A stretch of DNA of 64,000 bases from Bacillus sp. JCM 19041 (GTDB lineage: Bacteria; Bacillota; Bacilli; Bacillales; Bacillaceae_D). This document shows, one piece after another, positions 1 through 10,465 of this stretch. The stretch lies in assembly GCA_001310375.1 (NCBI GenBank), contig BAXC01000005.1, forward strand, positions 1-64,000, read 5' to 3'. The notes below the pieces were generated by a model, which was not told the origin of the DNA, made no database searches, and was given only the letters and a program-made list of their open reading frames with translations. The position numbers and the translations under genes are program-made. Each line of letters starts with the position of its first letter. Positions within the stretch are counted from its first letter, which is position 1.

Positions 1-1
1 A

Positions 2-481
2 AAGAAAAAGCTACTTGATTACGATGAAAATGAATGGGATTATATGATGGATGGTAATCTACACTCGGCTTTTCACTTGCTTAAACATATTGTTCCTGCA
101 ATGAGAGAGCAGCAATTTGGGCGTATTGTGTTTTATGGATTTCAAGGGGCCAACAGCGCTCCCGGCTGGATTTATCGTTCTGCATACGCGGCAGCAAAAG
201 TGGGGCTTGTTTCGTTGATGAAAACAGTATCAATTGAGGAAGCCGAATATGGAATTACCGCTAATATGGTTTGTCCGGGCAATATTATGGGTGAGATGAA
301 AGAAGCTACAATTGCGGAAGCACGTTTACATAAAGACGGTGATACGCCCATTGGTCGATCTGGAACGGGTGAAGATATTGCTAGAACAGTTCTGTTTTTA
401 TGCGAGGATAACGCAGATATGGTAACGGGAACTGTGGTTGAAGTAACTGGTGGAGTGGATGTTATTCATCGCTATCGATAG
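2..481 (+). CDS. SDR family oxidoreductase, YtkK-like (5' partial)
   Basis: Cytoplasmic short-chain dehydrogenase/reductase, probably NAD(P)H-dependent. The frame is open from base 2, so the start and the N-terminal Rossmann glycine motif lie outside the window. Visible are the catalytic Tyr-x3-Lys (YAAAK), the following NMVCPG segment and the C-terminal VTGTVVEVTGG typical of FabG-like SDRs. In B. subtilis an SDR gene, ytkK, sits close to ytkL, and ytkL is nearby here, so ytkK is the likely counterpart. Substrate unknown. Confidence 0.8.
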   Translation, partial: KKKLLDYDENEWDYMMDGNLHSAFHLLKHIVPAMREQQFGRIVFYGFQGANSAPGWIYRSAYAAAKVGLVSLMKTVSIEEAEYGITANMVCPGNIMGEMKEATIAEARLHKDGDTPIGRSGTGEDIARTVLFLCEDNADMVTGTVVEVTGGVDVIHRYR

Positions 482-531
482 TGCATAGAATGGTTTTTGA
501 ATGAACACCTTAATAAAAAAGAGGTGTCTTA

Positions 532-909
532 GTGAAGAAAATCATTTTGCTTATGTTGACGATAATCCTGTACACAACTTCAGTATCGCCTCCAATGGAT
601 GCTGTTTCCGGCGCGGAATTAATGGAATCTTTTTCTGTAAGAGTTTCCCTTATTGAAAATGAAACCATATATGAGTGGGAATACGATAACCCAGATCATT
701 ACGAGTATGAGGTGGGGAATACAGTTCAAAAAGGAAAAGAAGCGCAAAGTCATGTAAAACAACTTTTGAGTGAGTTACAATTAAATGAGCAAACAACTGC
801 TGATGAATATGCAGAAAAATTAAAGCAACGCTTTCCTAATATGCAACGCTTAGAGATTCGTTGGATGAATAAAGATAGCGAACGCTATACATGGCTATGG
901 ACGAAATAA
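532..909 (+). CDS. Hypothetical secreted or membrane-anchored protein
   Basis: A 125-residue protein starting at GTG 532 behind an AAGAGGTG ribosome binding site. Residues 1 to about 25 are Lys-Lys followed by a hydrophobic stretch, which reads as a signal peptide; no lipobox Cys is seen. The remainder is acidic and soluble with several Trp and Tyr residues. I do not recognise the family. It is followed by a strong bidirectional terminator shared with the convergent peptidase gene. Confidence 0.6.
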   Translation: MKKIILLMLTIILYTTSVSPPMDAVSGAELMESFSVRVSLIENETIYEWEYDNPDHYEYEVGNTVQKGKEAQSHVKQLLSELQLNEQTTADEYAEKLKQRFPNMQRLEIRWMNKDSERYTWLWTK

Positions 910-912
910 ATC

Positions 913-941
913 AAAACGCGGCCTCGAGAAGGCCGCGTTTT
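913..941. terminator. Bidirectional intrinsic terminator
   Basis: Perfect 11-bp inverted repeat AAAACGCGGCC / GGCCGCGTTTT with a 7-base loop, A-run on one side and T-run on the other. It lies between convergent genes and can serve both strands. Confidence 0.85.
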
Positions 942-945
942 GGTT

Positions 946-2055
946 TTAAGGCGTTGGTGGGATTGTAAGAAGTGTCTTCGGGAAAATGGTCAATGGTACA
1001 CCGCCGTCTTCAGTGACAACCACATCATCTTCAATGCGCACACCAGCTACAGCCGGAACATAAATTCCTGGTTCAATTGTAAACGTCATTCCTAGTTGAA
1101 GAATATCTTTATTTGCTTGGCTCATTGACGGCGCTTCATGAACATCAATGCCGAGTCCATGACCAAGTCGATGTGGGAAATAGTCTTCGAAACCAGCTTC
1201 AGCGATGATCGTTCTGGCAGTAAGGTCAAGGTCGCCGATGATTATTCCAGGTTTAGCAGCATGTAAAGCAGCAGTTTGAGCATCTAGAACAACTTCATAA
1301 ATCGCTTTTGCTTGATCGGTTACCTCTCCATAAGCAACTGTACGTGTAATATCAGAACAATATCCATTAAGGACGACTCCTAAATCAAATAAAACAAATT
1401 CCCCTTCTTGAAGTGCACGATCGCCTGGCTTCCCATGGGGCGAGGCAGCATGATCTCCGAATAATACCGTTGTTTGAAACGACATCTCACGAATACCTTG
1501 TTTCTTTAATTGATATTCGATTTCTGCGATGACTTCAAGTTCAGTTATTCCTGTTCTTAGCGCATTAATTCCAAACTCTACACCCGCATCTGCAAAAGCA
1601 GCCGCTCTTTGCAAGGTCTCTAACTCTGATTCCGTTTTAATCAAACGCTGTTCCATCATGACAGGTTCGCAATCGGCAAATTCTAGCGAATCGCTGAGTT
1701 TGCCCAACTCAAGCACTCGTTCATAGGAAACGGTTCGCTGTTCAATTAGAACTTTAGTGGATGAGTGAGAGGATGTTTTTTTTAGTCGGTTCTTAATAAT
1801 GTCCCAAACATTTTCATGGTCGCTATATGTAACTAGTTCGCCAGTGTAACCAGCATCTCTTACGACCTCTTGTTCCATTTTTGGAATGACGAGATAAAAA
1901 TCGTCTTCTAATACAAATAAAGCAATAAGGCGTTCGTGAGGATTGGCGAGCAAACCAGTTAAATAAAATACATTTTCCTTACTTGTTAAAAAAGCAAACC
2001 AAGCACTCTCTTGTTTGATATGTTCTTGTAACTTCTTCAGTCGTAACTGTTCCAT
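946..2055 (-). CDS. M24 family Xaa-Pro aminopeptidase/dipeptidase
   Basis: Metallopeptidase predicted to cleave N-terminal residues preceding proline in cytoplasmic peptides. The 369-residue length fits PepQ/PapA-type enzymes: an N-terminal creatinase-like domain (about 1-130) then the pita-bread M24 domain. Metal ligands are visible: Asp in FDLGVVLNGYCSD, the paired Asp just after it (SDITRT), His in HRLGHGLGIDVHE, Glu in TIEPGIYVP and Glu in VRIEDD. ATG 2055 has an AAGGAGAGG site. Monocistronic, convergent with the upstream secreted-protein gene. Which B. subtilis paralogue it matches is not clear. Confidence 0.9.
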   Translation of the reverse strand: MEQLRLKKLQEHIKQESAWFAFLTSKENVFYLTGLLANPHERLIALFVLEDDFYLVIPKMEQEVVRDAGYTGELVTYSDHENVWDIIKNRLKKTSSHSSTKVLIEQRTVSYERVLELGKLSDSLEFADCEPVMMEQRLIKTESELETLQRAAAFADAGVEFGINALRTGITELEVIAEIEYQLKKQGIREMSFQTTVLFGDHAASPHGKPGDRALQEGEFVLFDLGVVLNGYCSDITRTVAYGEVTDQAKAIYEVVLDAQTAALHAAKPGIIIGDLDLTARTIIAEAGFEDYFPHRLGHGLGIDVHEAPSMSQANKDILQLGMTFTIEPGIYVPAVAGVRIEDDVVVTEDGGVPLTIFPKTLLTIPPTP

Positions 2056-2162
2056 GTAATCCTCTCCTTTCTTAATTAGTATACGCTATGTAAGATTGAA
2101 TGTTTAGCTGTATACTGAAAGGGCTATTTATAAAATAGAATTGATTGAAGGGAGCTGGAATA

Positions 2163-2849
2163 ATGAAAGTAAGTTACCATGGTCATTCAGTTGTAAAAAT
2201 TGAAACAAATGGAAAGGTCATCTTAATTGATCCATTTATTACGGGAAATGAGCTAACTGATTTGAAAGCGGAGGAAGAAAATCCAGATGTTATCTTGTTA
2301 ACTCATGGTCATAATGATCATGTTGGCGATTCAGTTGAGATCGCTAAGCGTTCAGGAGCTTTAGTTATAGCCGTTGCTGAACTTGCTACTTATATGGGAT
2401 TCCGAGGAGTAAAGAATGTTCATCCAATGTCAATTGGAGGCGCTTATGAATTTGATTTTGGTCGAGTTAAATTTACACAAGCTTTCCATGGCTCTTCCTT
2501 TACAGAAGAGGAAAACAAGCGAATTGTCTACACGGGCATGCCAGGTGGAATCTTGTTTACTGCCGAGGGGAAAACGATCTATCATTTAGGTGACACAGCT
2601 TTGTTCAGTGATATGAAATTAATTGGAGAACGTAATGATATTGATCTGGCATTTGTCCCAATTGGTGATAACTTTACAATGGGACCAGAGGATGCAAAAA
2701 CAGCAGTTGAATGGATTGGTGCGACGACTTCGGTACCTATTCATTACAATACGTTCCCACCAATTAAACAAGATCCTAAGGCATTTATAGACAGTCTTAC
2801 AGATGGACAAGGGAAGCTTTTAGAAGTTGGGCAAGTAATTGAGCTTTAG
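2163..2849 (+). CDS. ytkL: UPF0173 metal-dependent hydrolase YtkL
   Basis: Metallo-beta-lactamase-fold hydrolase of the UPF0173 family; physiological substrate unknown. The Zn-binding signature [10 protein letters not shown] is present near residue 55, with further ligands in the later HLGDTALF and IHYNTFP segments. The frame opens at a TTG at 2145, but that TTG overlaps the AAGGGAG ribosome binding site (2148-2154); ATG 2163 gives the usual N-terminus (MKVSYHGHS). Length about 228 residues, normal for the family. Confidence 0.93.
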   Translation: MKVSYHGHSVVKIETNGKVILIDPFITGNELTDLKAEEENPDVILLTHGHNDHVGDSVEIAKRSGALVIAVAELATYMGFRGVKNVHPMSIGGAYEFDFGRVKFTQAFHGSSFTEEENKRIVYTGMPGGILFTAEGKTIYHLGDTALFSDMKLIGERNDIDLAFVPIGDNFTMGPEDAKTAVEWIGATTSVPIHYNTFPPIKQDPKAFIDSLTDGQGKLLEVGQVIEL

Positions 2850-3002
2850 TGAAAAGAAGAACACGTTTTTTGATTCAAACCGTCGGCATATGCATTAAAA
2901 TGATTAGGAACGAACGAAGGGTATGCCGAGAGCAATGGAAGTATCGTACATTCACTTAAGTCGCCGGTCTGTTTTTACGTGAATTTATCGACAAGCTGTG
3001 AA

Positions 3003-3030
3003 AAAGAACGCCAATGAGCGTTCTTTTTTT
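3003..3030 (+). terminator. Terminator downstream of ytkL
   Basis: AAAGAACGC / GCGTTCTTT stem followed by a run of T. The 150 bases between ytkL and this hairpin hold no convincing gene; they contain two weaker inverted repeats (CGGCATA...TATGCCG and ATTCAC...GTGAAT). Confidence 0.75.
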
Positions 3031-3070
3031 ATTAATAAAGTCATACTGTAGTGGACAAGGAGGCGTCTAA

Positions 3071-3313
3071 ATGAAACAACGTGCACTCATCTGTTTACTA
3101 TTAGCCTGTATTCTCGCGGCTTATGCCTTTGAAAGGTTACCATTTGAAGGGCAGGGATTAAATCAAATTTTTGCTTATAGTTGGGCTGGTTTTTGTGCGC
3201 TAGTTATTGCAGGAAATGGGCTCGCTTTATTAAAACGGCCACGAAGAGTAATGGAATTGCCAACAGAGGAAGAAGAACTTGAGACAATGAAAAAGGAACG
3301 GCAATTTGGATAA
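3071..3313 (+). CDS. Small hypothetical membrane protein
   Basis: An 80-residue protein with two hydrophobic segments (about residues 4-20 and 33-53) and a charged, Glu-rich C-terminus, consistent with a two-pass membrane protein. The ribosome binding site AAGGAGG lies just upstream. It precedes ytoI. Family not recognised. Confidence 0.6.
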   Translation: MKQRALICLLLACILAAYAFERLPFEGQGLNQIFAYSWAGFCALVIAGNGLALLKRPRRVMELPTEEEELETMKKERQFG

Positions 3314-3384
3314 GAAGTTGCTAGGCACTACGTCAAGTCGTATACTGGTAAAATAAGAGTGATACGGTGAAAGCGTGGTGCAAC

Positions 3385-4693
3385 GTGACAACAAAACATG
3401 AACAGTTACTAGAATACATATCTCAACTACCGATCGGTGGTAAAATTTCGGTTAGACAAATTGCGAAAGCCTTGTCTGTCAGTGAAGGAACGGCCTATCG
3501 AGCGATTAAAGAAGCTGAGACACAAGGGCTCGTTTCAACGATTGAACGAGTCGGGACCATCCGGATTGAGAAGAAGAAAAAAAGACAATATCGAGAAGCT
3601 TACTTATGCAGAAGTGGTTAATATTGTTGATGGTCAAGTGCTTGGTGGACGGACAGGCTTGCATAAAACGCTTAACCGCTTTGTTATTGGTGCGATGAAA
3701 ACCGAAGCAATGATGCGCTATGTAACTGCTGGTAATTTGCTTATAGTCGGGAATCGCTACCAAGTCCATAAAATCGCTCTTGAGACAGGAGCAGCTGTAT
3801 TAATTACGGGCGGCTTTGACACGAGTACGGATGTAATTCGATTGGCAGATGAACTTAATTTACCTGTCATTACGACGTCTTATGATACATTTACTGTGGC
3901 GGCGATGATCAATCGAGCAATTTATGATCAACTAATCAAAAAAGAAATCATTCTTGTTGATGACATTTTAATTCCCTTACAAGACACTTATTATATGACT
4001 GTTACGAACCAAGTAAGTAAATGGCAGGAATTAAATGCCCGTACGGGTCACAGTCGTTATCCAGTAGTAGACAGCAATATGCGTGTACAAGGAATGGTTG
4101 CAGCTAAAGATGTGTTTGACCAACCAAAACATTTACCAATAGAAAAAGTGATGACGGCAAATCCAATTACTGTAAATGAACGAACTTCAATCGCGTCAGT
4201 TGCACATATAATGGTCTGGCAAGGAATTGAATTATTACCGGTGACAGATAGTGGTCGAAAGCTGATCGGCGTTGTCAGTAGACAAGATGTTTTAAAAGCA
4301 ATGCAAACAACTCAGAGGCAACCTCATGTTGGAGAAACGATTGAAGAGATTGTGACAAGTCGAATGGAAGAAAAGCCATCAGGAAATGATGTTTTTTATA
4401 CAGTTGAAATTAGTCCGCAAATGACGGATCAAGTTGGGACGATTTCTTATGGTGTGGTAACAACCATTATGGTTGAAGCGGCGAGGCGAACGATGAGAAA
4501 ACATAAGCGTGGCGATATTGTGCTTGAAAATATCACACTTTATTTTCTGAAACCGGTACAGATTGATAGTCAACTAATGGTGTTGCCTGCTGTACTCGAG
4601 ATTGGACGCAAACATGGCAAGTTTGATGTTTCGATCTTTAGAGAAGGTGAGCTAGTCGGAAAAGGAATGTTAACTGCACAGTTAATTGAATAA
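3385..4693 (+). CDS. ytoI: CBS domain-containing protein YtoI (frameshifted)
   Basis: Putative nucleotide-sensing regulator. Order: N-terminal winged helix-turn-helix (about residues 1-65, with SVRQIAKALSVSEGTAYRAI), a DRTGG-like domain, two CBS motifs (about 200-310), and a C-terminal hotdog/thioesterase-like domain (about 330-430). This is the YtoI architecture. The reading frame breaks near 3573 in an A7 run (one extra A); removing it joins RIEKKKK to DNIEKLTYAEVV. GTG 3385 is chosen because it gives the YtoI-like N-terminus MTTKHEQ; its ribosome binding site is weak. The neighbours ytpI and nrnA match B. subtilis order. Confidence 0.88.
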
Positions 4694-4721
4694 TAAAGTT
4701 ACGGAGATGCTTGAATGAAAA

Positions 4722-4749
4722 AAGCTTGTCCGTTAGAATGGACAAGCTT
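4722..4749. terminator. Bidirectional terminator between ytoI and ytpI
   Basis: Perfect stem AAGCTTGTCC / GGACAAGCTT with an 8-base loop, between convergent genes and overlapping the ytpI stop codon. Confidence 0.75.
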
Positions 4750-5032
4750 AATCAAGTTGGGCAACATAATGTTTATGTGCTTTAAACCCATATACAGCAT
4801 TAGCAGCTCCAAAAACAAAGAAAACTACGCCAATAATGATTTCAAGGGCTGTGTACATTGAAAAGAATAGCAGATTAATGCTAAGCATTACCAAAACCGT
4901 TCCGAGTGCAGTCTTTGCCCTCGATTCAAGAATACGCTTTTCTAAGGAATCTTGCATACGAAAAGCTCGGATTCGAGTAACGATATAAAGTAAAAAAGCG
5001 GCAATTGCTATAATAATAAATAGCCGATCCAT
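4748..5032 (-). CDS. ytpI: YtpI-like membrane protein
   Basis: A 94-residue protein with an N-terminal hydrophobic segment (about 3-18), a charged middle with RMQDSLEKR, and two more hydrophobic segments (about 42-60 and 63-80). ATG 5032 is preceded by AAGGAGG. Length and position between ytoI and nrnA match B. subtilis ytpI. Function unknown. Confidence 0.75.
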   Translation of the reverse strand: MDRLFIIIAIAAFLLYIVTRIRAFRMQDSLEKRILESRAKTALGTVLVMLSINLLFFSMYTALEIIIGVVFFVFGAANAVYGFKAHKHYVAQLD

Positions 5033-5117
5033 TCAGGAATCCTCCTTGTAAGGGTCACTAGCTCTATTGTAGCGTGATTTATCAAGTTTGACTAGTTTTT
5101 TAGGAAGAGGCGAAAAG

Positions 5118-6046
5118 ATGATAGCTCGTATAGCTGAAAAAATAAAAAGAATATAAAACGATTATAATACACCGCCATCTGCGTCCAGACCCGGACGCAC
5201 TTGGATCGCAATTAGGTTTAAAGAATATGATTTCATCATCGTTTCCAGACAAAACGTTTTTGTTGTTGGAGAAGAGGAACCATCATTAGCCTTTTTAGGA
5301 GCAATGGATTGTGTGCCAGATTCAATGTATCAAGGCGCACTTGTTATCGTCTGTGATACAGCAAATACGGGACGCATAAGCGATGATCGTTATAGCTTGG
5401 AGAAACGCTCATTAAGCTAGACCATCATCCAAACGAAGAACCATACGGAGATATCGTTCACGTAGATACAACAGTTAGCTCAACAAGTGAGCTCGTTGTA
5501 GCACTAGTCCAAGAAACGGATTTACTTAACTTAACCCAAGAGGCAGCTTTCCTCCTTTATGGTGGTATTGTTGGTGATACTGGAAGGTTTAGGTTTCGCA
5601 ACACAACAAGTGATACAATGAGACGTACGGCATTGTTAATAGAAACAGGGTTTGATAGTCAGGATTTTTATGTGAATCTTTATAAGAAAACCTTAAGAAT
5701 GGTGAGACTTGAAGGATATATTTTACAGAATTTCGAAGTGATTGAAGGCAAAGTGGGCGTTATGCGCTTGCCAGCCGATTTGCTTGAGACTTATGACGTC
5801 ACAGCAAATGAATCGTCTTTGTTAGTAAATAGTTTTGCGGACGTTGAAGGGTTAGCGGCTTGGGTCTTTTTTGTTGAGGAAGGCGAGACAATTCGTTGCC
5901 GCATTCGTTCAAAAAAAGCAGTGATCAATACCGTTGCTAAAGAGCATAACGGCGGTGGCCATCCAGTTGCAGCTGGAGCAACTGCTTATTCGTGGAAAGA
6001 AACTGACGTAATTGTAGAGAAGCTTTTACAAGTATGTCAAAATTAA
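5118..6046 (+). CDS. nrnA: Bifunctional oligoribonuclease / pAp phosphatase NrnA (three frameshifts)
   Basis: DHH/DHHA1 phosphoesterase that degrades nanoRNAs to mononucleotides and dephosphorylates 3'-phosphoadenosine 5'-phosphate. Segments visible across frames are [14 protein letters not shown] (first metal motif), VIVCDTAN, the DHH-type [11 protein letters not shown], and the C-terminal [10 protein letters not shown]. One frame needs three corrections: an extra A near 5144, a missing T near 5256 and a missing base near 5396. ATG 5118 follows GGAAGAGG. The last 142 residues are open as they stand. An nrnA knock-out by three independent 1-base shifts with conserved residues retained is unlikely, so sequence error is preferred. 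Confidence 0.88.
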
Positions 6047-6067
6047 AAACAGGCGGAAGCCTGTTTT
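6046..6067. terminator. Bidirectional terminator between nrnA and ytrI
   Basis: AAAACAGGC / GCCTGTTTT with a short loop, just after the nrnA stop and before the convergent ytrI stop. Confidence 0.75.
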
Positions 6068-6586
6068 TTAATTCGTCGTTTTGCTTTCCTCTTTAATAAT
6101 CTCGACATCAACTCGAAAATCAGGTAAAGCATAAGTGCGCTTAATTTCTAGAGTATAAGCATTGTCATTTACTTTGTAGGTTTTGTTCTCAACTGCGCTT
6201 TCCATTACTTCCATTAAACTTGCAATTGTTTCAATACTTGTTCCTTGTAAGTGTTGCAGTTCTTTTAGGACTTGTTGCCTTAACTCGTATACATTGAGCC
6301 TGCTTAAATGGTATTGTTCGGTGTTCAGGATTGTAACGGATACAGTTTGAACAAGCAAGTTTTTGGCATTTTCTTCGTTTTGTAAAGATAAGTCATTTAT
6401 AAATTGGGCATTTTTGTCTTGAAGATCTTGAATAATGATGTTTTTTTTACCGATCTCACCATAAAGTCGATCGTGTTTTTGTCCATATTCTGCAAGGAAA
6501 AAGCTCCAACCAATTAAAGCACCAATTAATATACCAGAAAAAAAACGAAGCCAGCCTCGGTGTTTTTTGTAATTTGGGATGTACAT
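6068..6586 (-). CDS. ytrI: Sporulation membrane protein YtrI
   Basis: A 172-residue protein with a positively charged N-terminus, one transmembrane segment (about residues 14-32) and a coiled-coil-like region (about 40-70), followed by a soluble domain. YtrI in B. subtilis is a mother-cell sporulation protein co-transcribed with ytrH. Here the ATG overlaps the ytrH stop by one base, so the two are translationally coupled. Confidence 0.85.
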   Translation of the reverse strand: MYIPNYKKHRGWLRFFSGILIGALIGWSFFLAEYGQKHDRLYGEIGKKNIIIQDLQDKNAQFINDLSLQNEENAKNLLVQTVSVTILNTEQYHLSRLNVYELRQQVLKELQHLQGTSIETIASLMEVMESAVENKTYKVNDNAYTLEIKRTYALPDFRVDVEIIKEESKTTN

Positions 6587-6921
6587 TAAACGGGATCACC
6601 AACAATCCACCGTAAAAGAATTGAACCTGATTGAGCGCCGCAAAAAGCAACAAGAAGCATGGCAAGCGTATGATAGACGTCTTCATGAACACCACTAAAT
6701 AAGCCGCTTTCAATTTTAGTAATCGCATCAAACGAACCGCCGATTGCAGCGACAATTGCCCAGATCTTCAAACTGTTTGACAGGCTATAGATTTCAATTA
6801 GGATCGGTTTGCCAATTAAAAAGGCTCCTATTCCACCAATTAAAGCGCCTCCAATCATGACGCCAAATGCAATAAAAAAATTCATAACTAAGTGGGCCAA
6901 CATCTCTTTTGTCAAAAGCAT
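6586..6921 (-). CDS. ytrH: Sporulation membrane protein YtrH
   Basis: A 111-residue, Gly- and Ile-rich membrane protein with about three hydrophobic segments. Sequence features such as GGALIGGIGAFLIGKPI and the FCGAQSG segment match YtrH, needed for normal spore cortex in B. subtilis. ATG 6921 follows a GGTGAGAG site. First gene of the ytrHI operon, divergent from dnaE as in B. subtilis. I could not identify a convincing sigma-E promoter by eye. Confidence 0.85.
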   Translation of the reverse strand: MLLTKEMLAHLVMNFFIAFGVMIGGALIGGIGAFLIGKPILIEIYSLSNSLKIWAIVAAIGGSFDAITKIESGLFSGVHEDVYHTLAMLLVAFCGAQSGSILLRWIVGDPV

Positions 6922-7064
6922 ATTCTCTCACCACCATTTATGCCTATACTACATATATAAGGACAAACACCCCATTTTATGACCGATATATTCGTAAAAA
7001 TGAGGGCGGTGGAAAGGTAAAGGTACTTTTCAATTAGACATAACCGGAAAGGAAGTGATTTTTC

Positions 7065-10000
7065 GTGCACGCATTGCTTTCTAATATCTATAGCGAATAC
7101 AGCTTACTTCAATCAGCCAATCGCATAAAAGAGCTTGTCGCTTATGCTAAAGAGGCAGGCTATCAAACGCTTGCATTGACCGATAAACATGTGCTTTACG
7201 GTGTGGTTCCTTTTTATCAGGAGTGTGTTAAGGCAGGAATCAAACCTGTCATTGGTCTAGAATTAAACGTAATGGCAGGAAAAGAACCTGTGTCGGTCCG
7301 ACTAATTGCAAAAAATAATGTAGGTTATGAGCAACTGACTGCAATTAGCACTGAATTAGGATGTCAAACAGCCCCGAAAGGTATTAGCTTAACGATGTTT
7401 CAGCAGCAGAGCACAGAATGTATTGTGCTTTTGTCAAAAGAGTCTTTTCGGCAAGCGCCTAATTGGCAAAAAAGATGGGAAGCATTAACGTTAAATGCCG
7501 ATGCCTTTTTGGAACTTGAAGGACGCGCGGATCAAGAGATTATTCAATTTGCATCCGCTCATACGATTCGATGCGTTGCCGCACCACCAGTGCGTTTCTT
7601 GCGTAAGGAGGAAGCAGGTACGTATCAATTAATTCGAGCAATTGAAGCTGGTACAACGATGGAGCACCTCTCATTGGAGGAAGGATGGGAGGATCAATAT
7701 TTCCCTACTGTAGCGGAGTTGACTGATCGTTTTCAGTCAGATGTTCTCGCTTCAACAGAGGATGTAGCTAGGCAAATAGATGTGAAATTGCCGATTGAAA
7801 AACCACGTATTCCAGCGTATGACGGTTTGTCATTACAAGAATCTGATGAGAAGCTTAGAGAATTGTGCGTGAAGGGGGCAGCAGTACGGTATGGAAAGAT
7901 TGAGAAAGAACAAAGCGATCGTCTGGAAAAAGAACTTAACGTAATAGCAAGCATGGGTTACGCATCGTACTTTTTAATTGTGGCTGATTTTGTCAATTAT
8001 GCGAAACAGAATGGAATATTAACTGGTCCAGGGCGAGGATCATCTGCCAGTTCCATAGTTGCTTACACATTATTTATAACCGATGTTGATCCACTTGCCC
8101 ATGATTTATTATTTGAGCGGTTTTTGAATCCCGAGAGGTCAGTTTGCCGGATATTGATATTGACTTCCCAGATTACCGACGAGACGAAGTGCTTGCCTAT
8201 GTGAAAGAGCGGTTTGGTCATGAGCATGTTGCCCAAATCATGACGTTTGGCACATTTGCTGGCAGAGCTGCAATTCGAGATGCGGGGAAAGCATTGGCAT
8301 TAAAAAGCTCCTTTGTTGACAAAGCTGCAAAATCGCTCAACCCATCTTCATTATCTTTACAAGCAGCGATTGAACAACGCTTATTTTCCGAACTTTCATC
8401 GCCAGAATTAGATGAACTGTTGTTTTGCGCAATTGAAGGGTTGCCTCGTCACGTTTCTACTCATGCCGCTGGTGTGATTATTAGCGACCATCCACTTAAA
8501 GAAAAGATTGCGTTGCAACTAGGGAACGACGACCAGTTGATTACGCAAGCAGATATGGACAGTTTAGATGCGCTTGGATTTGTTAAATTTGATTTTTTAG
8601 GCTTGCGAAATCTAACATTACTAGAACGTATGATTGACAATATTAAAGAAGAGACAGGTCAAACAATCAACCTACACAACATCCCTCTCGACGACAAAGC
8701 AACGTATCAACTTTTACAAGCAGGAAAGTCAACAGGGATTTTCCAACTTGAGTCGGCAGGCATGAGAAATGTGCTGAAACAGTTAGAACCAAACTCTTTT
8801 AATGATATTGTTGCAACTACTGCATTGTATCGACCTGGTCCAATGGACTTTATTCCAGAATATATTAAAGGTAAACATGGTGAGCAAACTGTTTATTCGA
8901 AGCATGCTACCATTAATCGTCTTCTCGAGCCGACTTTTGGGGTGCTCGTTTATCAAGAACAGATTATGCAACTTGTACAACTAAGCGCTGGATATAGTTT
9001 AGCAGAGGCTGATATTTTTAGGCGGGCGATTAGCAAGAAACAGCGCTCCGTGATGGATGAACAGAAGCATCAGTTTATGGAGCGGAGTCAAAAGCTCGGG
9101 TTTAGTGAAGAGGAAGCGGCATCATTCTTTGCTTTAATTGAACGGTTTGCGAATTATGGATTTCCGAAAAGCCATGCGACTGCGTATAGTTTTATTAGCT
9201 ATTGGCTTTCTTATTTGCGTGTGCACTTTCCCACTGCCTTTTTTGCTGCGTTATGTTCATCGGTCTGGCAGTCTCGTGATAAGTTATACGCTTATCTGAA
9301 TGAAGCTAAATCAGAAGGGATAAGAGTGTTACCACCATCTTTTTATTATAGCGACAGGCTTTTTTCGATTGAAAATGGAGCACTAAGATTTGGATTATTG
9401 CCGATTTCTGGTGTGAGCATCCAGGCAATAGAAGAATTAAAGGAGATTAGAAAGAAAAGGAAAGACAGCAATCTTTTTTCATTTGTTGCGAGCGTATCAA
9501 CAAAAGCAATAAACAGAAAAGTGATTGAAGCGCTAATAAAATCAGGTGGATTTGACGAGTGGGGGAAGTCACGCTCCGTTCTTTTAGGAAATCTTGATAA
9601 AGCACTTGCATTTTCCGAACAAATAAGGAAGTTTAAGGATTCCGTTGGTGGATTGTTTACGATTAAACCAGCAACGCCGGCTTATCTCGAAACAGAGCCT
9701 TCTTCAGCAATGGAAGAGTTGGAGTGGGAACGTGAAGTATTGGGGTTTTACCTATCAGGTCATCCAATTGAGAACGAACGTGAAAGACTAGAACCGTTTG
9801 GGCGAAAGCGAATTGCAGAATGTTACCCTTCTCGAAAACAAGTCCGAATTGCTGGTTTAATAAAAGAAGTAAAAAAAATCTCCACTAAAAAAGGTGAAGC
9901 GATGGCTTTTATGACGATTAGCGACGAATCGGGAGAGTGTGATTGTGTTGCTTTTCCAAAAGTATGGAAATCATTTGAAGCGATTCTCTCCAGTCATTTG

Positions 10001-10342
10001 CTTGTATTTTTGGAAGGGGTTATGGAAGAACGTGATTCCCAAAAACAATTTGTGATTCAAAGAGCAGTTGATGTGACGAGTATGCGCGTTAATCGACCGA
10101 AACAAGCTCTTTACATTCGAATGATTGAAAGAGAAGATACTCCAACACGTTTAAGTGACTTGAAATATATACTCAGCCAAGATTCAGGATTGACTCCAGT
10201 TATATTGTATCGTGAAAAAGAACAAGGTACAAAAAGGCTTGCGGATGAATATGCCGTTGCGCCTAAAAAGCGGACATTGCAGCTGTTGAAGCGATTATTC
10301 GGAGAAGAAAATGTAGTTTTAAAAAGTGAGGATCAATCATAA
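7065..10342 (+). CDS. dnaE: DNA polymerase III alpha subunit DnaE (frameshifted)
   Basis: Replicative polymerase that in Bacillus extends RNA primers on the lagging strand before PolC takes over. PHP domain at the N-terminus, polymerase core with PGRGSSASS and the catalytic PDIDIDFPD, helix-hairpin-helix and C-terminal OB fold. The PHP domain begins [10 protein letters not shown], lacking the usual H-x-H metal pair, so it is probably structural. One G is missing near 8139, between NPER and VSLPDIDID; with it the protein is about 1,090 residues, normal for DnaE1. GTG 7065 has a GGAAGTGAT site. Followed by malic enzyme as in B. subtilis. Confidence 0.94.
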
Positions 10343-10465
10343 ATCGTATTCGCTTTATAGAAAGTTACTTTCTTTCTATTGGCGTATGGGCATGAGTTGT
10401 TTATAATAGAGGTCGTAGAATGAGTGGTCAGACCAGTAAGGTTTGAATACAAAGGAGAGAGAATT

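Noticed and set aside
946..2055. Plus-strand ORF within the M24 peptidase (1529-1726)
   Set aside because: Ser-rich shadow of the minus-strand gene, without ribosome binding site or recognisable domain.
6922..7064. Sigma-E promoter of ytrHI
   Set aside because: Several ATATT- and CATA-like fragments occur on the minus strand, but none has both elements at 14-15 base spacing.
8100..8204. Programmed frameshifting or gene splitting in dnaE, polA, pheS and others
   Set aside because: No slippery heptamer with downstream structure is shared by the sites, and many shifts need a lost base rather than ribosome slippage. The number and spread of events point to consensus error.
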